From positions 1 to 64,000 of the forward strand of contig JAISFF010000007.1 of NCBI GenBank assembly GCA_031263725.1: 64,000 nt of DNA, in the 5' to 3' direction. A model generated the notes under the pieces. That model ran no database searches. It was given only the letters and a program-made list of their open reading frames with translations, and was not told the DNA's origin. The DNA comes from Lysobacteraceae bacterium. Its GTDB lineage: Bacteria; Pseudomonadota; Gammaproteobacteria; Xanthomonadales; Xanthomonadaceae. Made by a program: the position numbers and the translations under genes. Shown piece after piece: positions 36,997-46,866 of the stretch; the stretch's first letter is position 1, and each line of letters starts with the position of its first letter.

Positions 36997-38328
36997 GTGA
37001 GCCATTGGGTCTGGAAACGCGCTGTCGCCATCGGCCTGTGCCTGTTGCTGGGCGCTGGCATCGGCGCCTGGTTGGGCGAAACCTGGTGGCAGCGCGGCCT
37101 GGCTGGCGCCTTGGCGGGTGCGTTGATCGCCTCTGTCTGTCTGTTGCTGCAGGACACCCGACGGGCGCGGCAACTGCTGCTCTGGCTGCGGCTGGATCCG
37201 CACGCGCAAACCAGGGAAGTGCGCCTTCCGGCGATGTGGCGCAGTCTGCGCGGCCATGTCCGACGCAGTTGGCGCGAGCAGGACAAGGCCGTCGATACCG
37301 AGCGTCGCCGTTTCGACCGCTTGCTGTCGGCGATGCAGGCGTCCCCGGACGGCGTGCTGATCCTGGATCACGAAGAGCGGATCGAATGGGGCAACATTGC
37401 CGCCTCGACACATTTCGGCCTCGATATCGAACGCGACCGGCACCAGCATCTGGTCAATCTGCTGCGCCAGCCGGCATTTCTGGACTACCTGCAACGTGGT
37501 GAATTCGGGCAGGGCGTGCATCTGCCGCGTCGCGACGGCGAGGGCAGCCTGATGGTCTATGTATTCCGGTACGGCGATCAGGGCGACAAACTGGTGCTGT
37601 CGCGGGACATCACCGATATCGAACGGGTGGACCAGATGCGCCGCGATTTCGTGGCCAATGTCTCGCACGAGATCAGGACCCCGCTGACCGTGGTATCCGG
37701 CTTCATCGAAACCCTGTCCAGCCTGTGCCTGAGCGAGGCCGAGCAGCGCCGGTATCTGGGCATGATGGGGCAGCAGGCGCAACGCATGCAGACCCTGATC
37801 GACGACCTGCTGGTACTGGCGCGTCTGGAAGGCAGCCCGTTGCCGCCAATGGACCGGTGGAACGACATCGGCACGATGCTCGCGCAGGCCGAGGGCGAAG
37901 CACGGGCCTTGTCGCAGGGACGCCATCAACTGAGTTTCGCCGCCGCCGAGCCTGCGCAGATTGCCGGCGCTGCTTCGGAGCTGGCCAGTGCGTTGACCAA
38001 CCTGGTGGGCAATGCGATTCGTTACACGCCGAGCGGCGGGCGCATCGAAGTGCGCTGGCAGCCATTGGCGGATGGTAGCGGCGAATTCTACGTCCGCGAC
38101 GACGGACCCGGTATCGCGCGCGAACACTTGGCCCGGCTGACCGAGCGTTTCTATCGCCTGGACCGCAGCCGCTCGCGCGAAACCGGCGGCACCGGGCTGG
38201 GGCTGTCCATCGTCAAGCGCGTCCAGACGCGGCACGAGGGCGCGCTATTGATCGAGAGCGGCGAAGGCGAAGGGTCCACTTTCCGCCTGCGCTATCCGGC
38301 CAAGCGGATCAGACCGGCGGATCGATGA
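36997..38328 (+). CDS. phoR: Phosphate regulon sensor kinase PhoR
   Basis: This 443-residue kinase has two N-terminal hydrophobic segments (about 8-50), a basic linker, a PAS domain (about 105-210), then HisKA with phospho-acceptor H224 in ANVSHEIRTPL. HATPase motifs follow (LVGNAIRYTPSGG, DDGPGIARE, GGTGLGLSIVK). There is no large periplasmic domain, as usual for PhoR, which senses through PstB/PhoU. The start is GTG at 36997 with AAGG upstream. It is the last gene of the operon. Confidence 0.94.
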   Translation: MSHWVWKRAVAIGLCLLLGAGIGAWLGETWWQRGLAGALAGALIASVCLLLQDTRRARQLLLWLRLDPHAQTREVRLPAMWRSLRGHVRRSWREQDKAVDTERRRFDRLLSAMQASPDGVLILDHEERIEWGNIAASTHFGLDIERDRHQHLVNLLRQPAFLDYLQRGEFGQGVHLPRRDGEGSLMVYVFRYGDQGDKLVLSRDITDIERVDQMRRDFVANVSHEIRTPLTVVSGFIETLSSLCLSEAEQRRYLGMMGQQAQRMQTLIDDLLVLARLEGSPLPPMDRWNDIGTMLAQAEGEARALSQGRHQLSFAAAEPAQIAGAASELASALTNLVGNAIRYTPSGGRIEVRWQPLADGSGEFYVRDDGPGIAREHLARLTERFYRLDRSRSRETGGTGLGLSIVKRVQTRHEGALLIESGEGEGSTFRLRYPAKRIRPADR

Positions 38329-38425
38329 AGTCCCGTCGGGAAAATGGCGGCCGGTTTTGGGCGAACGCCCGGTTGCGTGCGTCATGACGCCGCGATGTCC
38401 CTTGCGCAGGGGATCGCCCAATAAA

Positions 38426-38453
38426 GAAAGCCGCCGAAATATCGGCGGCTTTC
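38426..38453. terminator. Bidirectional terminator after phoR
   Basis: GAAAGCCGCCGA / TCGGCGGCTTTC form a 12-bp stem with an AATA loop. It separates convergent phoR and the small lipoprotein gene. Confidence 0.85.
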
Positions 38454-38482
38454 CGTTTGCAGCCTGAAGCCGGAAATTGAAA

Positions 38483-38830
38483 TTACTTGGTTTCGGCGTT
38501 TTCTTCCGGAGCCGGCGGCGGTGGCGGCGGGTTGCCGACAGCATCGCCTTGGGTGGCCGGAGCAGCGGCGTCTTCGGTCGGAGCCGGCTGGGTGCCGTCG
38601 GCGGCCGGAGCGGTGTCGCTGGCGTCGGCGCTGGTGCTGCCGGCATCGGCGGCGGCCTGAGCGGCGGCATCGGCGGTCTGCTGGGCGGCGTCGGTGGCCG
38701 GAGCCTGCTCGGTGGTTGGAGTCTGTTCGGTCGCCGCTGCGGCAGCCGTGTCGGCCTGGCCTTCGGTCTTGGTGCAGGCGGCCAGGGCGAAAGCCACGGC
38801 CAGCGCAATCAGCAGTTTATTGGTACTCAT
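38483..38830 (-). CDS. Small Ala/Thr-rich lipoprotein
   Basis: This 115-residue protein has a lipoprotein signal with lipobox LAAC (Cys19). The mature part is low-complexity, rich in Ala, Thr, Asp and Gln, and ends in a run of six prolines and an acidic tail (APEENAETK). It has no globular domain; it is probably a disordered envelope protein. Function is unknown. It is free-standing. Confidence 0.75.
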   Translation of the reverse strand: MSTNKLLIALAVAFALAACTKTEGQADTAAAAATEQTPTTEQAPATDAAQQTADAAAQAAADAGSTSADASDTAPAADGTQPAPTEDAAAPATQGDAVGNPPPPPPAPEENAETK

Positions 38831-38954
38831 TATGGTTGTTTCCTCGTCATTGAAGTTGATTGGTACATGAAATCACATGCAGCGAACATAATGACAATCC
38901 CTCTCGCGCTGTCAAGCATTCGCCAATTCATTTTAGTGAAACGAAAGTCGTGCG

Positions 38955-40130
38955 TCATGCAATCTCGATCGCGATCGCGGTGGCTTCGCCGCCGCCGATG
39001 CACAGCGACGCGATGCCCCGGCGCAGGCCGCGAGTACGCAGTGCATTGATCAGCGTGACCAGCAGTCGCGCTCCGGATGCTCCGATCGGATGACCCAAGG
39101 CGCAGGCGCCGCCGTTGACGTTGATCCTTTCATGAGGAATGCCCAGTTCCTTGATCGGAATCATCGCGACGACGGCGAAGGCTTCGTTGATCTCGAACAG
39201 ATCGATGCCCTCGACTTTCCAGCCGATCTTTTTCAGTAGCTTTTCGATTGCGTTGACCGGTGCGGTGGTGAACCATTCCGGCTCATGCGAGTGGGTCGCA
39301 TGACCGACGATCCTTGCCAGCGGCTGCAATCCCTGCCGGGCCGCTTCCTCCGCGTCGAGCAGAACCAGCGCCGCCGCGCCGTCGGAAATGCTGGAAGCGC
39401 TGGCGGCGGTGATGGTGCCGTCCTTCCTGAAGGCGGGTCGCAATGCAGGGATCTTGCTCGGATCGGACTTGCCGGGCTGTTCGTCGGTGGCGTATTCGGT
39501 TTCGCCCTTGCGACCGGTGACCTTGACGGGAACGATTTCCTCGTCGAAAGCGCCGGTTTTCTGCGCGGCCTGGGCGCGACGGACGGATTCGCTGGCGTAG
39601 GCGTCCTGATCGGCGCGGGTGAATCCGTATTTGTCCACCGCCATTTCCGCGAACGCGCCCATCGGCTGTCCATCGGAGGGATTGGTCAGGCCGTCCCAGG
39701 CCATGTGGTCCACCGCCTGGAAATTGCCGTAGCGATTGCCGATGCGCGAGTTGGGCAGCAAATGTGGCGCATTGGTCATCGACTCCATGCCGCCGGCGAT
39801 GACGGCCTGCGCGGAACCGGCCTTGATCAGGTCGTGGCCCAGCATGATGGCTTTCATTCCGGAACCGCAGACCTTGTTGATGGTGGTGCAGCCGGCCGAC
39901 AGCGGCACTCCCGCCGCGATCGCCGCCTGTCGCGCAGGCGCCTGGCCGAGATTGGCGGACAATACGCAGCCCATGATGACTTCCGAAACCTGTGACGCGG
40001 GAAGCCGCGACTGCCGCAATGCGGCATCGATGGCGGCGGCGGCGAGAGCCGGAGCGGGTATGCCAGTGAACTGGCCGAGGAAAGAGCCCATCGCGGTGCG
40101 CTTGGAGCCAACGATCACAATATCGCTCAT
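38955..40130 (-). CDS. Acetyl-CoA C-acetyltransferase (thiolase)
   Basis: This 391-residue thiolase condenses or cleaves acyl-CoA units. The acylated cysteine is C88 in NKVCGSGMKA; GGACALGHPIGASGAR supplies the catalytic His, and CIGGGEATA near the C-terminus the second cysteine. MSDIVIVGSKRTAMG is the family start at 40130. Best fit is the biosynthetic (PhaA/AtoB) type rather than FadA, since no fadB is nearby, but this is not certain. It is divergent from the autotransporter gene. Confidence 0.92.
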   Translation of the reverse strand: MSDIVIVGSKRTAMGSFLGQFTGIPAPALAAAAIDAALRQSRLPASQVSEVIMGCVLSANLGQAPARQAAIAAGVPLSAGCTTINKVCGSGMKAIMLGHDLIKAGSAQAVIAGGMESMTNAPHLLPNSRIGNRYGNFQAVDHMAWDGLTNPSDGQPMGAFAEMAVDKYGFTRADQDAYASESVRRAQAAQKTGAFDEEIVPVKVTGRKGETEYATDEQPGKSDPSKIPALRPAFRKDGTITAASASSISDGAAALVLLDAEEAARQGLQPLARIVGHATHSHEPEWFTTAPVNAIEKLLKKIGWKVEGIDLFEINEAFAVVAMIPIKELGIPHERINVNGGACALGHPIGASGARLLVTLINALRTRGLRRGIASLCIGGGEATAIAIEIA

Positions 40131-40387
40131 GGAAATTCCGGTGCGGATTGGAAACGGAAATCGACATGTTTGATTGTGACCTCCGTACGAGTATGCTACA
40201 GCATCGGATGGGGCAGCGGTCCCGCCGAGCAGCGGTAATAAGACTAAATGACAATATCTCTCGTCACCATCAGGGCGTGGTTTTACGGGTGGCGGTATAT
40301 CGGGATATTGAACGCTGATGCCGATGGGCATGCTTGGTTTTCATGGCATGGCCGATCGTATCGTTCAGTTCACGAAAGGAATAAAAC

Positions 40388-43144
40388 ATGGGGAAGAACA
40401 GTATTCCGACACAGCACTCGATAACGTGGCGCTGCGCAGTATTGCCGATTTCGATTGCCGCTGCGTTGAGCGCATGCGGAGGCGGATCGAATGTCCGCGA
40501 GAATCCGCCGCCGGCGGTCACTCCGCAACCCGCGGTCGATGCGCACCTGACCATCACCGGTGCGGACGAGGCGCAGAAGAAGGGCTACACGGGAGAGGGC
40601 GTCCGCATCGGCGTGGTCGATACCGGCGTGAACCGCAATCACCCGGCACTGCAAGGCCGTGTCGTGGCCAACCTGAACTGGATCGATCCTGGCAGCAACG
40701 ATCTGTCGGTCGACGATGTGAACGGTCATGGCACCACGGTTGCGCAGATTGCGGCGGGACAGGCGGTCGGAGACTGGCCGGGCGGAATCGCCCCGAATGC
40801 CGAGATCGTATCGGTCCGTTTCCTGGGCGATACCGGCTCCGACGGGGGCCTCGGCCTGCCGCCCGATCAGGAACTGGCCGGGATCAACCAGCAACTGATC
40901 GACCAGAACGTCAAGATCATGAACAACTCCTGGAGCGGGTTGCTCATGATGTGGCTGGATGTTTCGGCCACCGAGACGCTGGCTCACAGCTACCGTCCTT
41001 TCATTGAGGACCATGGCGGGCTGGTAGTGTTCGCTGCCGGCAATCAGAACGAAGCGGATCCTTCCTTCATCGCTTCGCTGCCGAGCCGCCAGGGACCCGG
41101 CAATTCCAAACCGGCCGCGGATCTGGAGAAGGGCTGGCTGGTGGTCGTGGCAACGGAAACGGAGAATCCCACGCAGCTGGCCTCGTATTCGAACAACTGC
41201 GGCGTGGCCAAGAACTACTGCCTGGCCGCGCCGGGTACCGTGACCTATACCGATCCCGCTTCGGGAAACGAACTGCTGTACGGCACCGGCACTTCCTTCG
41301 CCGCGCCGATGGCGTCGGGTGCCGCAGCGCTGGTCTGGGAGGCCTACCCTTATTTCAGCAACGATCTGGTCCGGCAGACACTGCTGGGGACCGCCACGGA
41401 CATTGGTTTCCCCGGTGTGGACACCGTTTACGGCTATGGTCTGCTGAATGCCGAAAAGGCAGTGCAGGGCCCGGCCAAGTTCGACTGGGGTGATGTCACC
41501 GTCGAATTCGATGACATCCGTTCCGAGTGGTTCAACGACATCAGCGGCGCCGGCGGCCTGACCAAGCGCGGCACCGGTTTGCTGGCGATCCGCAGCACGG
41601 ACAATACCTATACGGGCGATACGCGCGTCGAAGGTGGCACCCTGTTCGTCGGCGGTCTCCGTGGTTCCAACGTTTCCATCGGCGATGCCGGCACATTCGT
41701 CGCGGGCGGCGCCATCACCGGCAATGTCACCAACGCCGGCACATTCCAGATCGGCGAATCGCGGGTCACGCTGACGGGCGATTATCAGCAGTCCAGCAGC
41801 GGTAATCTGGCGATGGTGGTTGGCGACCAGTTGAATGTCACCGGCACGGCGCGCATCGCAGGCGGCGTGCATGTGCTGGGCAAACGCGACTACGTCGGGT
41901 TGGGCAGCGAGTACCGTGTGCTGCAGGCAGGCGAGCTGGTCGGCCGTTTCGACCGTGTCACTGCGGCGAACAACGTTTATCTCATAGCCGGCATGACCTA
42001 TCGCAACAATGGCGCTTTCATCACCTTGAATCGTCTGGATGTCGCCGCGACCGCGGCCATGTTCACCGATATCACGCCGGCGGCGATGGAAGCCGCGGTG
42101 CGCGTGGAGAATGCGTTCCAGGCCATCGACGCCAGTCGGGCCGGCAACGGCAGCGTGGGCGACGATTTCGTCCGCGCCGCGGGCGAATTCCAGCATACGG
42201 CCTCGCCGCAACAGGCTGCGGCCGCGCTGCGCAGCCTGTCCGGCAAACTGCACGCCGAGGCTTCGGCGATGACGTTCGATACCATCGACATGCAGCGCCG
42301 TGCCTTGTCCTCGCGTTTCGATCAGTTGCAGCAGACCCCGCGCGCGCTGGGCGCATGGTCGCGGCAACTGGGAGTGACGGGACAGGGCGGTTACGGACGT
42401 TCCGATTTCTCCACCTCTGGCTGGATGATGGGCAGCGATCAGCGCTTCGGCAATGCGATTGCCGGTGCGGCGTTCTCGCAGACGCTGTCCAACAACAAGG
42501 CGACGATGGAGTCGGGTCGCAGCCGTGACCGCCAGGTTCAGGGACAGCTCTATGCCGGCACCACGGGCGCGAACGGATACGCACTGGGTCAGGTCGGCTT
42601 CGGTCGTTATTCGCGCAATATCGATCGTTACCTGCAGCTCGGCGCGGCGTCGTCCTGGGTCGGCAGCCAGTATTCGGGCGACTTCGTGACCGCGAGCGTG
42701 GAGACGGGGCGCCGCTTCGACCTCGGCAAGATGGCGTTGACGCCGTATGTCGGCGCGGACTATTCGCGTGTCGCGAACGCTGGTTTCAGCGAGCGCGGCG
42801 CCAGCGGTTTCGGCCTGAAGATGCGCGATTTCATTTCGCAGCGCACGCAGGCCATCGCCGGTATCCGCGGCGAGCGCGCCTGGCGCCGCTGGGGCGTGCG
42901 TGCCTACGCGGAATGGCAGCAAACGCTGGATTCCAGCGGCATGGATGTCGATGCCAGCTTCGTCGGCGTGGATACCTGGTCGTCGCTGTCGGGCCTGCAG
43001 CCGGCGCGTTCGGGCGGCCTGGCCGGAGTCTATGTCGATTCGTGGCTGTCGGTTAACAGTCGCCTGTCGTTTGGCTACGACCATGGTTTCGGTCCGCGTG
43101 GCGAGACCAATCAGGCTTCGGCCCGGTTCGAGTTCAATTTCTGA
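40388..43144 (+). CDS. Lipoprotein-type subtilisin-like autotransporter
   Basis: This 918-residue protein has an N-terminal signal with lipobox LSAC (Cys30). An S8 peptidase domain follows, with catalytic D78 (GVVDTGVN), H114 (NGHGTTVA), oxyanion N219 (AAGNQ) and S303 (GTGTSFAAPMASG). A beta-helix linker with an autotransporter-associated repeat (about 390-470) and a C-terminal autotransporter beta-barrel (about 640-918, ending in Phe) complete it. It should deliver an active serine protease to the cell surface, as in the SphB1/NalP group. AAAGGA precedes the ATG at 40388. A strong terminator follows. Confidence 0.94.
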   Translation: MGKNSIPTQHSITWRCAVLPISIAAALSACGGGSNVRENPPPAVTPQPAVDAHLTITGADEAQKKGYTGEGVRIGVVDTGVNRNHPALQGRVVANLNWIDPGSNDLSVDDVNGHGTTVAQIAAGQAVGDWPGGIAPNAEIVSVRFLGDTGSDGGLGLPPDQELAGINQQLIDQNVKIMNNSWSGLLMMWLDVSATETLAHSYRPFIEDHGGLVVFAAGNQNEADPSFIASLPSRQGPGNSKPAADLEKGWLVVVATETENPTQLASYSNNCGVAKNYCLAAPGTVTYTDPASGNELLYGTGTSFAAPMASGAAALVWEAYPYFSNDLVRQTLLGTATDIGFPGVDTVYGYGLLNAEKAVQGPAKFDWGDVTVEFDDIRSEWFNDISGAGGLTKRGTGLLAIRSTDNTYTGDTRVEGGTLFVGGLRGSNVSIGDAGTFVAGGAITGNVTNAGTFQIGESRVTLTGDYQQSSSGNLAMVVGDQLNVTGTARIAGGVHVLGKRDYVGLGSEYRVLQAGELVGRFDRVTAANNVYLIAGMTYRNNGAFITLNRLDVAATAAMFTDITPAAMEAAVRVENAFQAIDASRAGNGSVGDDFVRAAGEFQHTASPQQAAAALRSLSGKLHAEASAMTFDTIDMQRRALSSRFDQLQQTPRALGAWSRQLGVTGQGGYGRSDFSTSGWMMGSDQRFGNAIAGAAFSQTLSNNKATMESGRSRDRQVQGQLYAGTTGANGYALGQVGFGRYSRNIDRYLQLGAASSWVGSQYSGDFVTASVETGRRFDLGKMALTPYVGADYSRVANAGFSERGASGFGLKMRDFISQRTQAIAGIRGERAWRRWGVRAYAEWQQTLDSSGMDVDASFVGVDTWSSLSGLQPARSGGLAGVYVDSWLSVNSRLSFGYDHGFGPRGETNQASARFEFNF

Positions 43145-43207
43145 GCCGTGGCATCCGGTGCGGCGTGGAACGTCGCACCGGATGCAGACAAAAGCCGGTA
43201 TTCAACC

Positions 43208-43244
43208 AGCATCCACCCGCCGTCTGACGAGTGGATGCTTTTTT
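43208..43244 (+). terminator. Rho-independent terminator of the autotransporter
   Basis: AGCATCCAC / GTGGATGCT form a 9-bp stem around a 14-base loop, followed by a run of Ts. It lies 64 bases past the stop. Confidence 0.88.
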
Positions 43245-43301
43245 GTGGAATTATGTGCCTGGCTAAAGTCACCCCAGGTTGAGTCTCTACCCAGCTTTTT
43301 A

Positions 43302-43639
43302 GAACCTGTCTCAAAATTGCCTGAGCAGCAAAAGTACCGCGGAAACCCACACAAAACCGAGGCCATTCTCCGGATGGAACTGCCATCGATTCAGAACGGC
43401 TAACTCAAGTCATCGGCGAAGCGGGAACAGATAATGGCGGCGGCAAGTTCGAGCAGAGCCAAGTGAATATCGAGCCTGCGCTCGAAGCGAATACGTAGTT
43501 TGCCGAAACCCGCGAACCAGGCATGCGTATGCTCGCCCCTCCCCAGCCAGCGATGGCGGCCCAGCCGCTCCTTGCTCTCGATACCTTTGATGCCGGCCAT
43601 GCGGAACATGATCGGGTACGCGAACGCATTTCCCGCCAT
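43302..43639 (-). mobile_element. IS5-family element remnant (3' part)
   Basis: The frame at 43400-43639 gives about 79 residues matching the C-terminal end of IS5-family transposases: ERLGRHRW, THAWFAGFGKLRIRFERR and AAIICSRFADDL. The final Glu of the DDE triad may remain in RGEHTHAWF, where relatives read WVVERTHAWF, so a two-residue insertion and a substitution are seen. The rightmost 100 bases (43302-43400) begin GAACCTGTCTCAAAATTGC, which looks like the element's end. The 5' two-thirds of the transposase is missing, so the element is dead. Confidence 0.75.
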
Positions 43640-43707
43640 GTCGCTCTAATGTTCGATGGATCATCGGCATGGTGGCTGGGTCCGCCATGGCGCTTTTGTG
43701 CAGGCTT

Positions 43708-44418
43708 TCAGCGGCCATTGTCCACAATGGCCGGCATTTCGCCTTTGCGCGAGGCCAGGCGGTCGGCGAGGCGGGTGGGTTCGGGAAGCCGGTAGCGGGT
43801 GACATAGCGCATGGTCCATTCCGCTGAGGATGCGACCGAGATACGGTGCCCCGGCGAGACAATCAGCGGATTGCAGTGTGGCTTGCTGCGGAGTGCCCAG
43901 CCGATCTGTTCGTTGTGATGCATGAGCGGAGCATGATCGCCGCGATCCGGCCCGGGCCCGGCGAATTTCCCGGTCAATGGTTTCTTTGCGACGCCGATGC
44001 TGGGCAAGCCGGTGACCACGCCGAAATGCGCGGCGATTCCGAAGCGGCGCGGATGCGCGATGCCTTGTCCATCGATGAATGCCAGATCCGGGGTGCAATC
44101 CAGCAATCTCAATGCGGCGAGCAATGCCGGCAGCTCGCGAAAACTCAACAGGCCCGGAATGTACGGCATCGATGTGGGCAGGCGCACCACTTCGAATTGC
44201 AGCGGCAACAGATTCTCCGCATGCAGTAATACGGCGGCCGCACGGGTTATCGTTCCGTTCTCTTCGAATCCCACATCGAAGCCGGCGATGCGTTGCGGTC
44301 TGGAGGCCACTTCATCGGACAATGTGACCTGTTCGGCAAGCAGGCTCTGCAATGCTCTGGCGCTCGCTGTGCTGCCGTCCCAGTCGGGGAAACCCGTACC
44401 GGTTTTCTGTTCGCGCAT
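43708..44418 (-). CDS. nfi: Endonuclease V
   Basis: This 236-residue enzyme cuts DNA next to deaminated adenine (inosine). The metal-binding residues are D48 in [10 protein letters not shown]95 in [10 protein letters not shown] and D116 in [21 protein letters not shown] is the wedge motif. The length is typical. It stands alone, next to the decayed IS5 fragment. Confidence 0.92.
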   Translation of the reverse strand: MREQKTGTGFPDWDGSTASARALQSLLAEQVTLSDEVASRPQRIAGFDVGFEENGTITRAAAVLLHAENLLPLQFEVVRLPTSMPYIPGLLSFRELPALLAALRLLDCTPDLAFIDGQGIAHPRRFGIAAHFGVVTGLPSIGVAKKPLTGKFAGPGPDRGDHAPLMHHNEQIGWALRSKPHCNPLIVSPGHRISVASSAEWTMRYVTRYRLPEPTRLADRLASRKGEMPAIVDNGR

Positions 44419-44571
44419 GATGCCTCCACAAGCATGGTGTCATGAACGGGATTCGATCCGTTCCAGCGCACAGCGCCATCGTCGGGGCGGGCGGCGGCGA
44501 ATCCGCCGTTTCAGAATATGACATCGACCGGAACACTGTCAGCATAGGGGGCCGGAATGACATCGTGTGGG

Positions 44572-46056
44572 TCAATACGGGAGTGCCGGCAACGGAATGG
44601 AACCGGAATGTACGGCCCAGGGGCGCGGGACATGTTGCGCTGTGGCAGGCGGAAACGACGCCGGTTCCGGCCAGGTCTTCGCCTGCGGTTCCATCCACCA
44701 GGAAAGCGAAGGCCGCAGCGTGACCACTTCTCCGATCACCAGCAGGGTCGGCGAGGGCGCATTGGCGGCCAGCCGGCCGAGATCGTCCAGTGTGCCGGTG
44801 ACGACTTTCTGGTCGGGCAGCGTGCCGCGGCTGATGACCGCAACCGGCGTCGTCGCGGTTTTTCCGGCCTGGATCAGTTTTTCCTGGATATGCGCGGCTT
44901 GCAACGATCCCATGTAGATCACCAGCGTATGCTCCAGCGTGGCCAGCGTCTTCCAGTAATCGCCTTTCTCCTGGTCGTGGGTGTGACCGGTGACCATGCT
45001 GATGCCCTTGGCGTACTTGCGGTGGGTCAGCGGTATTCCGGCATAGGCGGTCGTCCCCAGGCCGGCCGTCACTCCGGGAACGATCCGATAAGGAATATCG
45101 TGTTGCGCGAGTACCTCGGCTTCTTCTCCGCCACGCCCGAACACGAAAGGATCGCCTCCCTTCAGGCGGACCACCCGTTTGCCCTGTCGCGCCAGTTCCA
45201 CCAGCAGGGCGTTGATCCGTTCCTGGGTGACATGATGGTGGCCGGCCTGTTTGGCGACGGGGATCTTCTCCGCATCGGCCCGTGCCAGGCCCAGCACCGA
45301 GGCGCTGACCAGATTGTCGTGCAGGATCACGTCCGCTCTTTGCAGCGCTTGCAGACCCTTCAGGGTCATCAGGCCGGCATCGCCCGGACCGGCGCCGACC
45401 AGGGTGACATCGCCTGCCGGCGCGGATCGCCGTATCAGGTTCTGTTGCAGGAAATCCTCGGCTGCGGCCGGATGTCGGCTTTCCACCAGCGAGGCGAACG
45501 GACCGGTGAACAGGTTTTCCCAGAAGCGGCGCCGTTCGCCCAGTGTCGGCAATATCTTTTTGACCCGGTCGCGCCAGCGGCCGGCGATGCAGGCCATCTG
45601 GCCCAGGTTCTGGGGTAGCAGCGCTTCCAGTTTCTCGCGCAACTGGCGGATCAATACCGGGGCTTTGCCGCCGGAAGAAAGAGCGATCTGGACCGGAGAG
45701 CGGTCGATGATGGAAGGGAAGATGAAGGAACACAGCGCGGGCGAATCGACCACGTTGACCCATAGACGGCATTGTTCCGCGTGTTCGGAAACCTGCCGGT
45801 TCAAATCCGGATCATCGGTCGCCGCGATCGCCAGGAACGCGCCATCGAGTTGCGCCGCTTCGAATCGCTGCGCCAGCCACTCAATCCTGTCCTCCTGTTG
45901 CCACTGTCGCAGCCTGGGATGCAGCTCATCTGCCACGACCCGGACTGTCGCGCCTGCGGCGAGAAGCGTCTGGATCTTGTGGCTGGCCACGAGTCCACCG
46001 CCCACGACAAGCACGCGGCGATTCTTCAGTTCGACAAACAGGGGCAGGTAATCCAT
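44572..46056 (-). CDS. cysG: Sirohaem synthase (trifunctional)
   Basis: This 494-residue protein joins an N-terminal dehydrogenase/ferrochelatase half (VLVVGGGLVASHKIQTLL, about 1-210) with a C-terminal uroporphyrinogen-III methyltransferase half (VTLVGAGPGDAGLMTL, GDPFVFGRGGEE, and GVTAGLGTTAYAGIPLTHR). It makes sirohaem, the cofactor of CysI encoded upstream. It lies 90 bases after cysH in the same direction. The C-terminal 35 residues are an unusual Pro/Trp-rich extension. Confidence 0.95.
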   Translation of the reverse strand: MDYLPLFVELKNRRVLVVGGGLVASHKIQTLLAAGATVRVVADELHPRLRQWQQEDRIEWLAQRFEAAQLDGAFLAIAATDDPDLNRQVSEHAEQCRLWVNVVDSPALCSFIFPSIIDRSPVQIALSSGGKAPVLIRQLREKLEALLPQNLGQMACIAGRWRDRVKKILPTLGERRRFWENLFTGPFASLVESRHPAAAEDFLQQNLIRRSAPAGDVTLVGAGPGDAGLMTLKGLQALQRADVILHDNLVSASVLGLARADAEKIPVAKQAGHHHVTQERINALLVELARQGKRVVRLKGGDPFVFGRGGEEAEVLAQHDIPYRIVPGVTAGLGTTAYAGIPLTHRKYAKGISMVTGHTHDQEKGDYWKTLATLEHTLVIYMGSLQAAHIQEKLIQAGKTATTPVAVISRGTLPDQKVVTGTLDDLGRLAANAPSPTLLVIGEVVTLRPSLSWWMEPQAKTWPEPASFPPATAQHVPRPWAVHSGSIPLPALPY

Positions 46057-46146
46057 TTCGTCGGTGATCCGGGTAGCAAAGAAAAAGCGGGAGAAATTGG
46101 GGCGAGTGAGAGCAGCGCTTCCGGGAGACGAACCGGAGCGGTCGGC

Positions 46147-46866
46147 TCAGATTTCCTCGTGCAGACCGCATTCGCGCTTGAGGCCGAAGAAGCGGGTGTC
46201 TTCTTCGCGCATGCCCGGTTGCCAGCGCTGGGTGGTATGCACGTCGCCGATGGAGACATAGCCCTGTTCCCATAACGGGTGATAGGGCAGATCGTGCTGC
46301 TTGAGGTAGCGCCATACATCCCGATCGCTCCAGTCGGCGATCGGATTAACCTTGTAGCGGCCATCGCGCCATTGCAGGACAGGCGTTTGCATGCGGCTTT
46401 CCGACTGCGAGCGGCGCAGGCCGGTGAACCAGGTGCCGATGCCCAATTCCGCCAGCGCCCGGCGCATCGGTTCGACCTTGTGCAACCGGTTGTATTGTTC
46501 GATCCCGCCCAGTCCCTGTTCCCACAAGCGGCCGTGACGCGCCTCCAGCCAGGCCGCGCTGAGCGCCGGGCGGAACACTTTCAGGTTCAGGCGCAGGCGC
46601 GCGGTCAGTTCGTCGGCGAAGCGGTAGGTCGCGGGAAACAGGTAGCCGGTATCGATCAGGATGACCGGAATATCGGGTTGTTGTTGCGTGAGCAGGTGCA
46701 GCGCCAGCGCCGATTGGGCGCCGAAACTGGTGGTCAGCGCCGCTGCCGCCGGCGCATGGCGCAATGCCCATGCGATTCGCTGCCCGGCGTCGAGCCGCTC
46801 CAGTTCGATGGCGAGCGCTTCGGTGTTTTCCGGCGACAGGTCGATATCGGATACGGCCCCGTTCAT
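46147..46866 (-). CDS. cysH: Phosphoadenylyl-sulfate reductase
   Basis: This 239-residue thioredoxin-dependent enzyme reduces PAPS to sulfite. The PP-loop-like motif [10 protein letters not shown] and [14 protein letters not shown] are visible. The catalytic cysteine is C233 in the C-terminal motif RECGLHEE. There are no paired Cys for a 4Fe-4S cluster, so it prefers PAPS over APS; this fits the APS kinase made by cysNC. It overlaps cysI by ATGA. Confidence 0.95.
   Translation of the reverse strand: MNGAVSDIDLSPENTEALAIELERLDAGQRIAWALRHAPAAAALTTSFGAQSALALHLLTQQQPDIPVILIDTGYLFPATYRFADELTARLRLNLKVFRPALSAAWLEARHGRLWEQGLGGIEQYNRLHKVEPMRRALAELGIGTWFTGLRRSQSESRMQTPVLQWRDGRYKVNPIADWSDRDVWRYLKQHDLPYHPLWEQGYVSIGDVHTTQRWQPGMREEDTRFFGLKRECGLHEEI

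Noticed and set aside
38245..38808. A 187-codon leftward frame rich in Pro and Arg over the small lipoprotein
   Set aside because: A frame-shifted copy of the Ala/Thr-rich lipoprotein sequence; the real frame has a signal peptide and lipobox.
38483..38830. Tandem-repeat or CRISPR-like array suggested by GC-rich repetitive sequence
   Set aside because: The repetition comes from Ala/Thr/Asp codons in a low-complexity lipoprotein; there are no regular repeats and spacers.
40370..43084. A 904-codon leftward open frame opposite the autotransporter
   Set aside because: Antisense shadow; its composition (Arg/His/Gln-rich) is that of a mirror frame, and the protease motifs are on the other strand.
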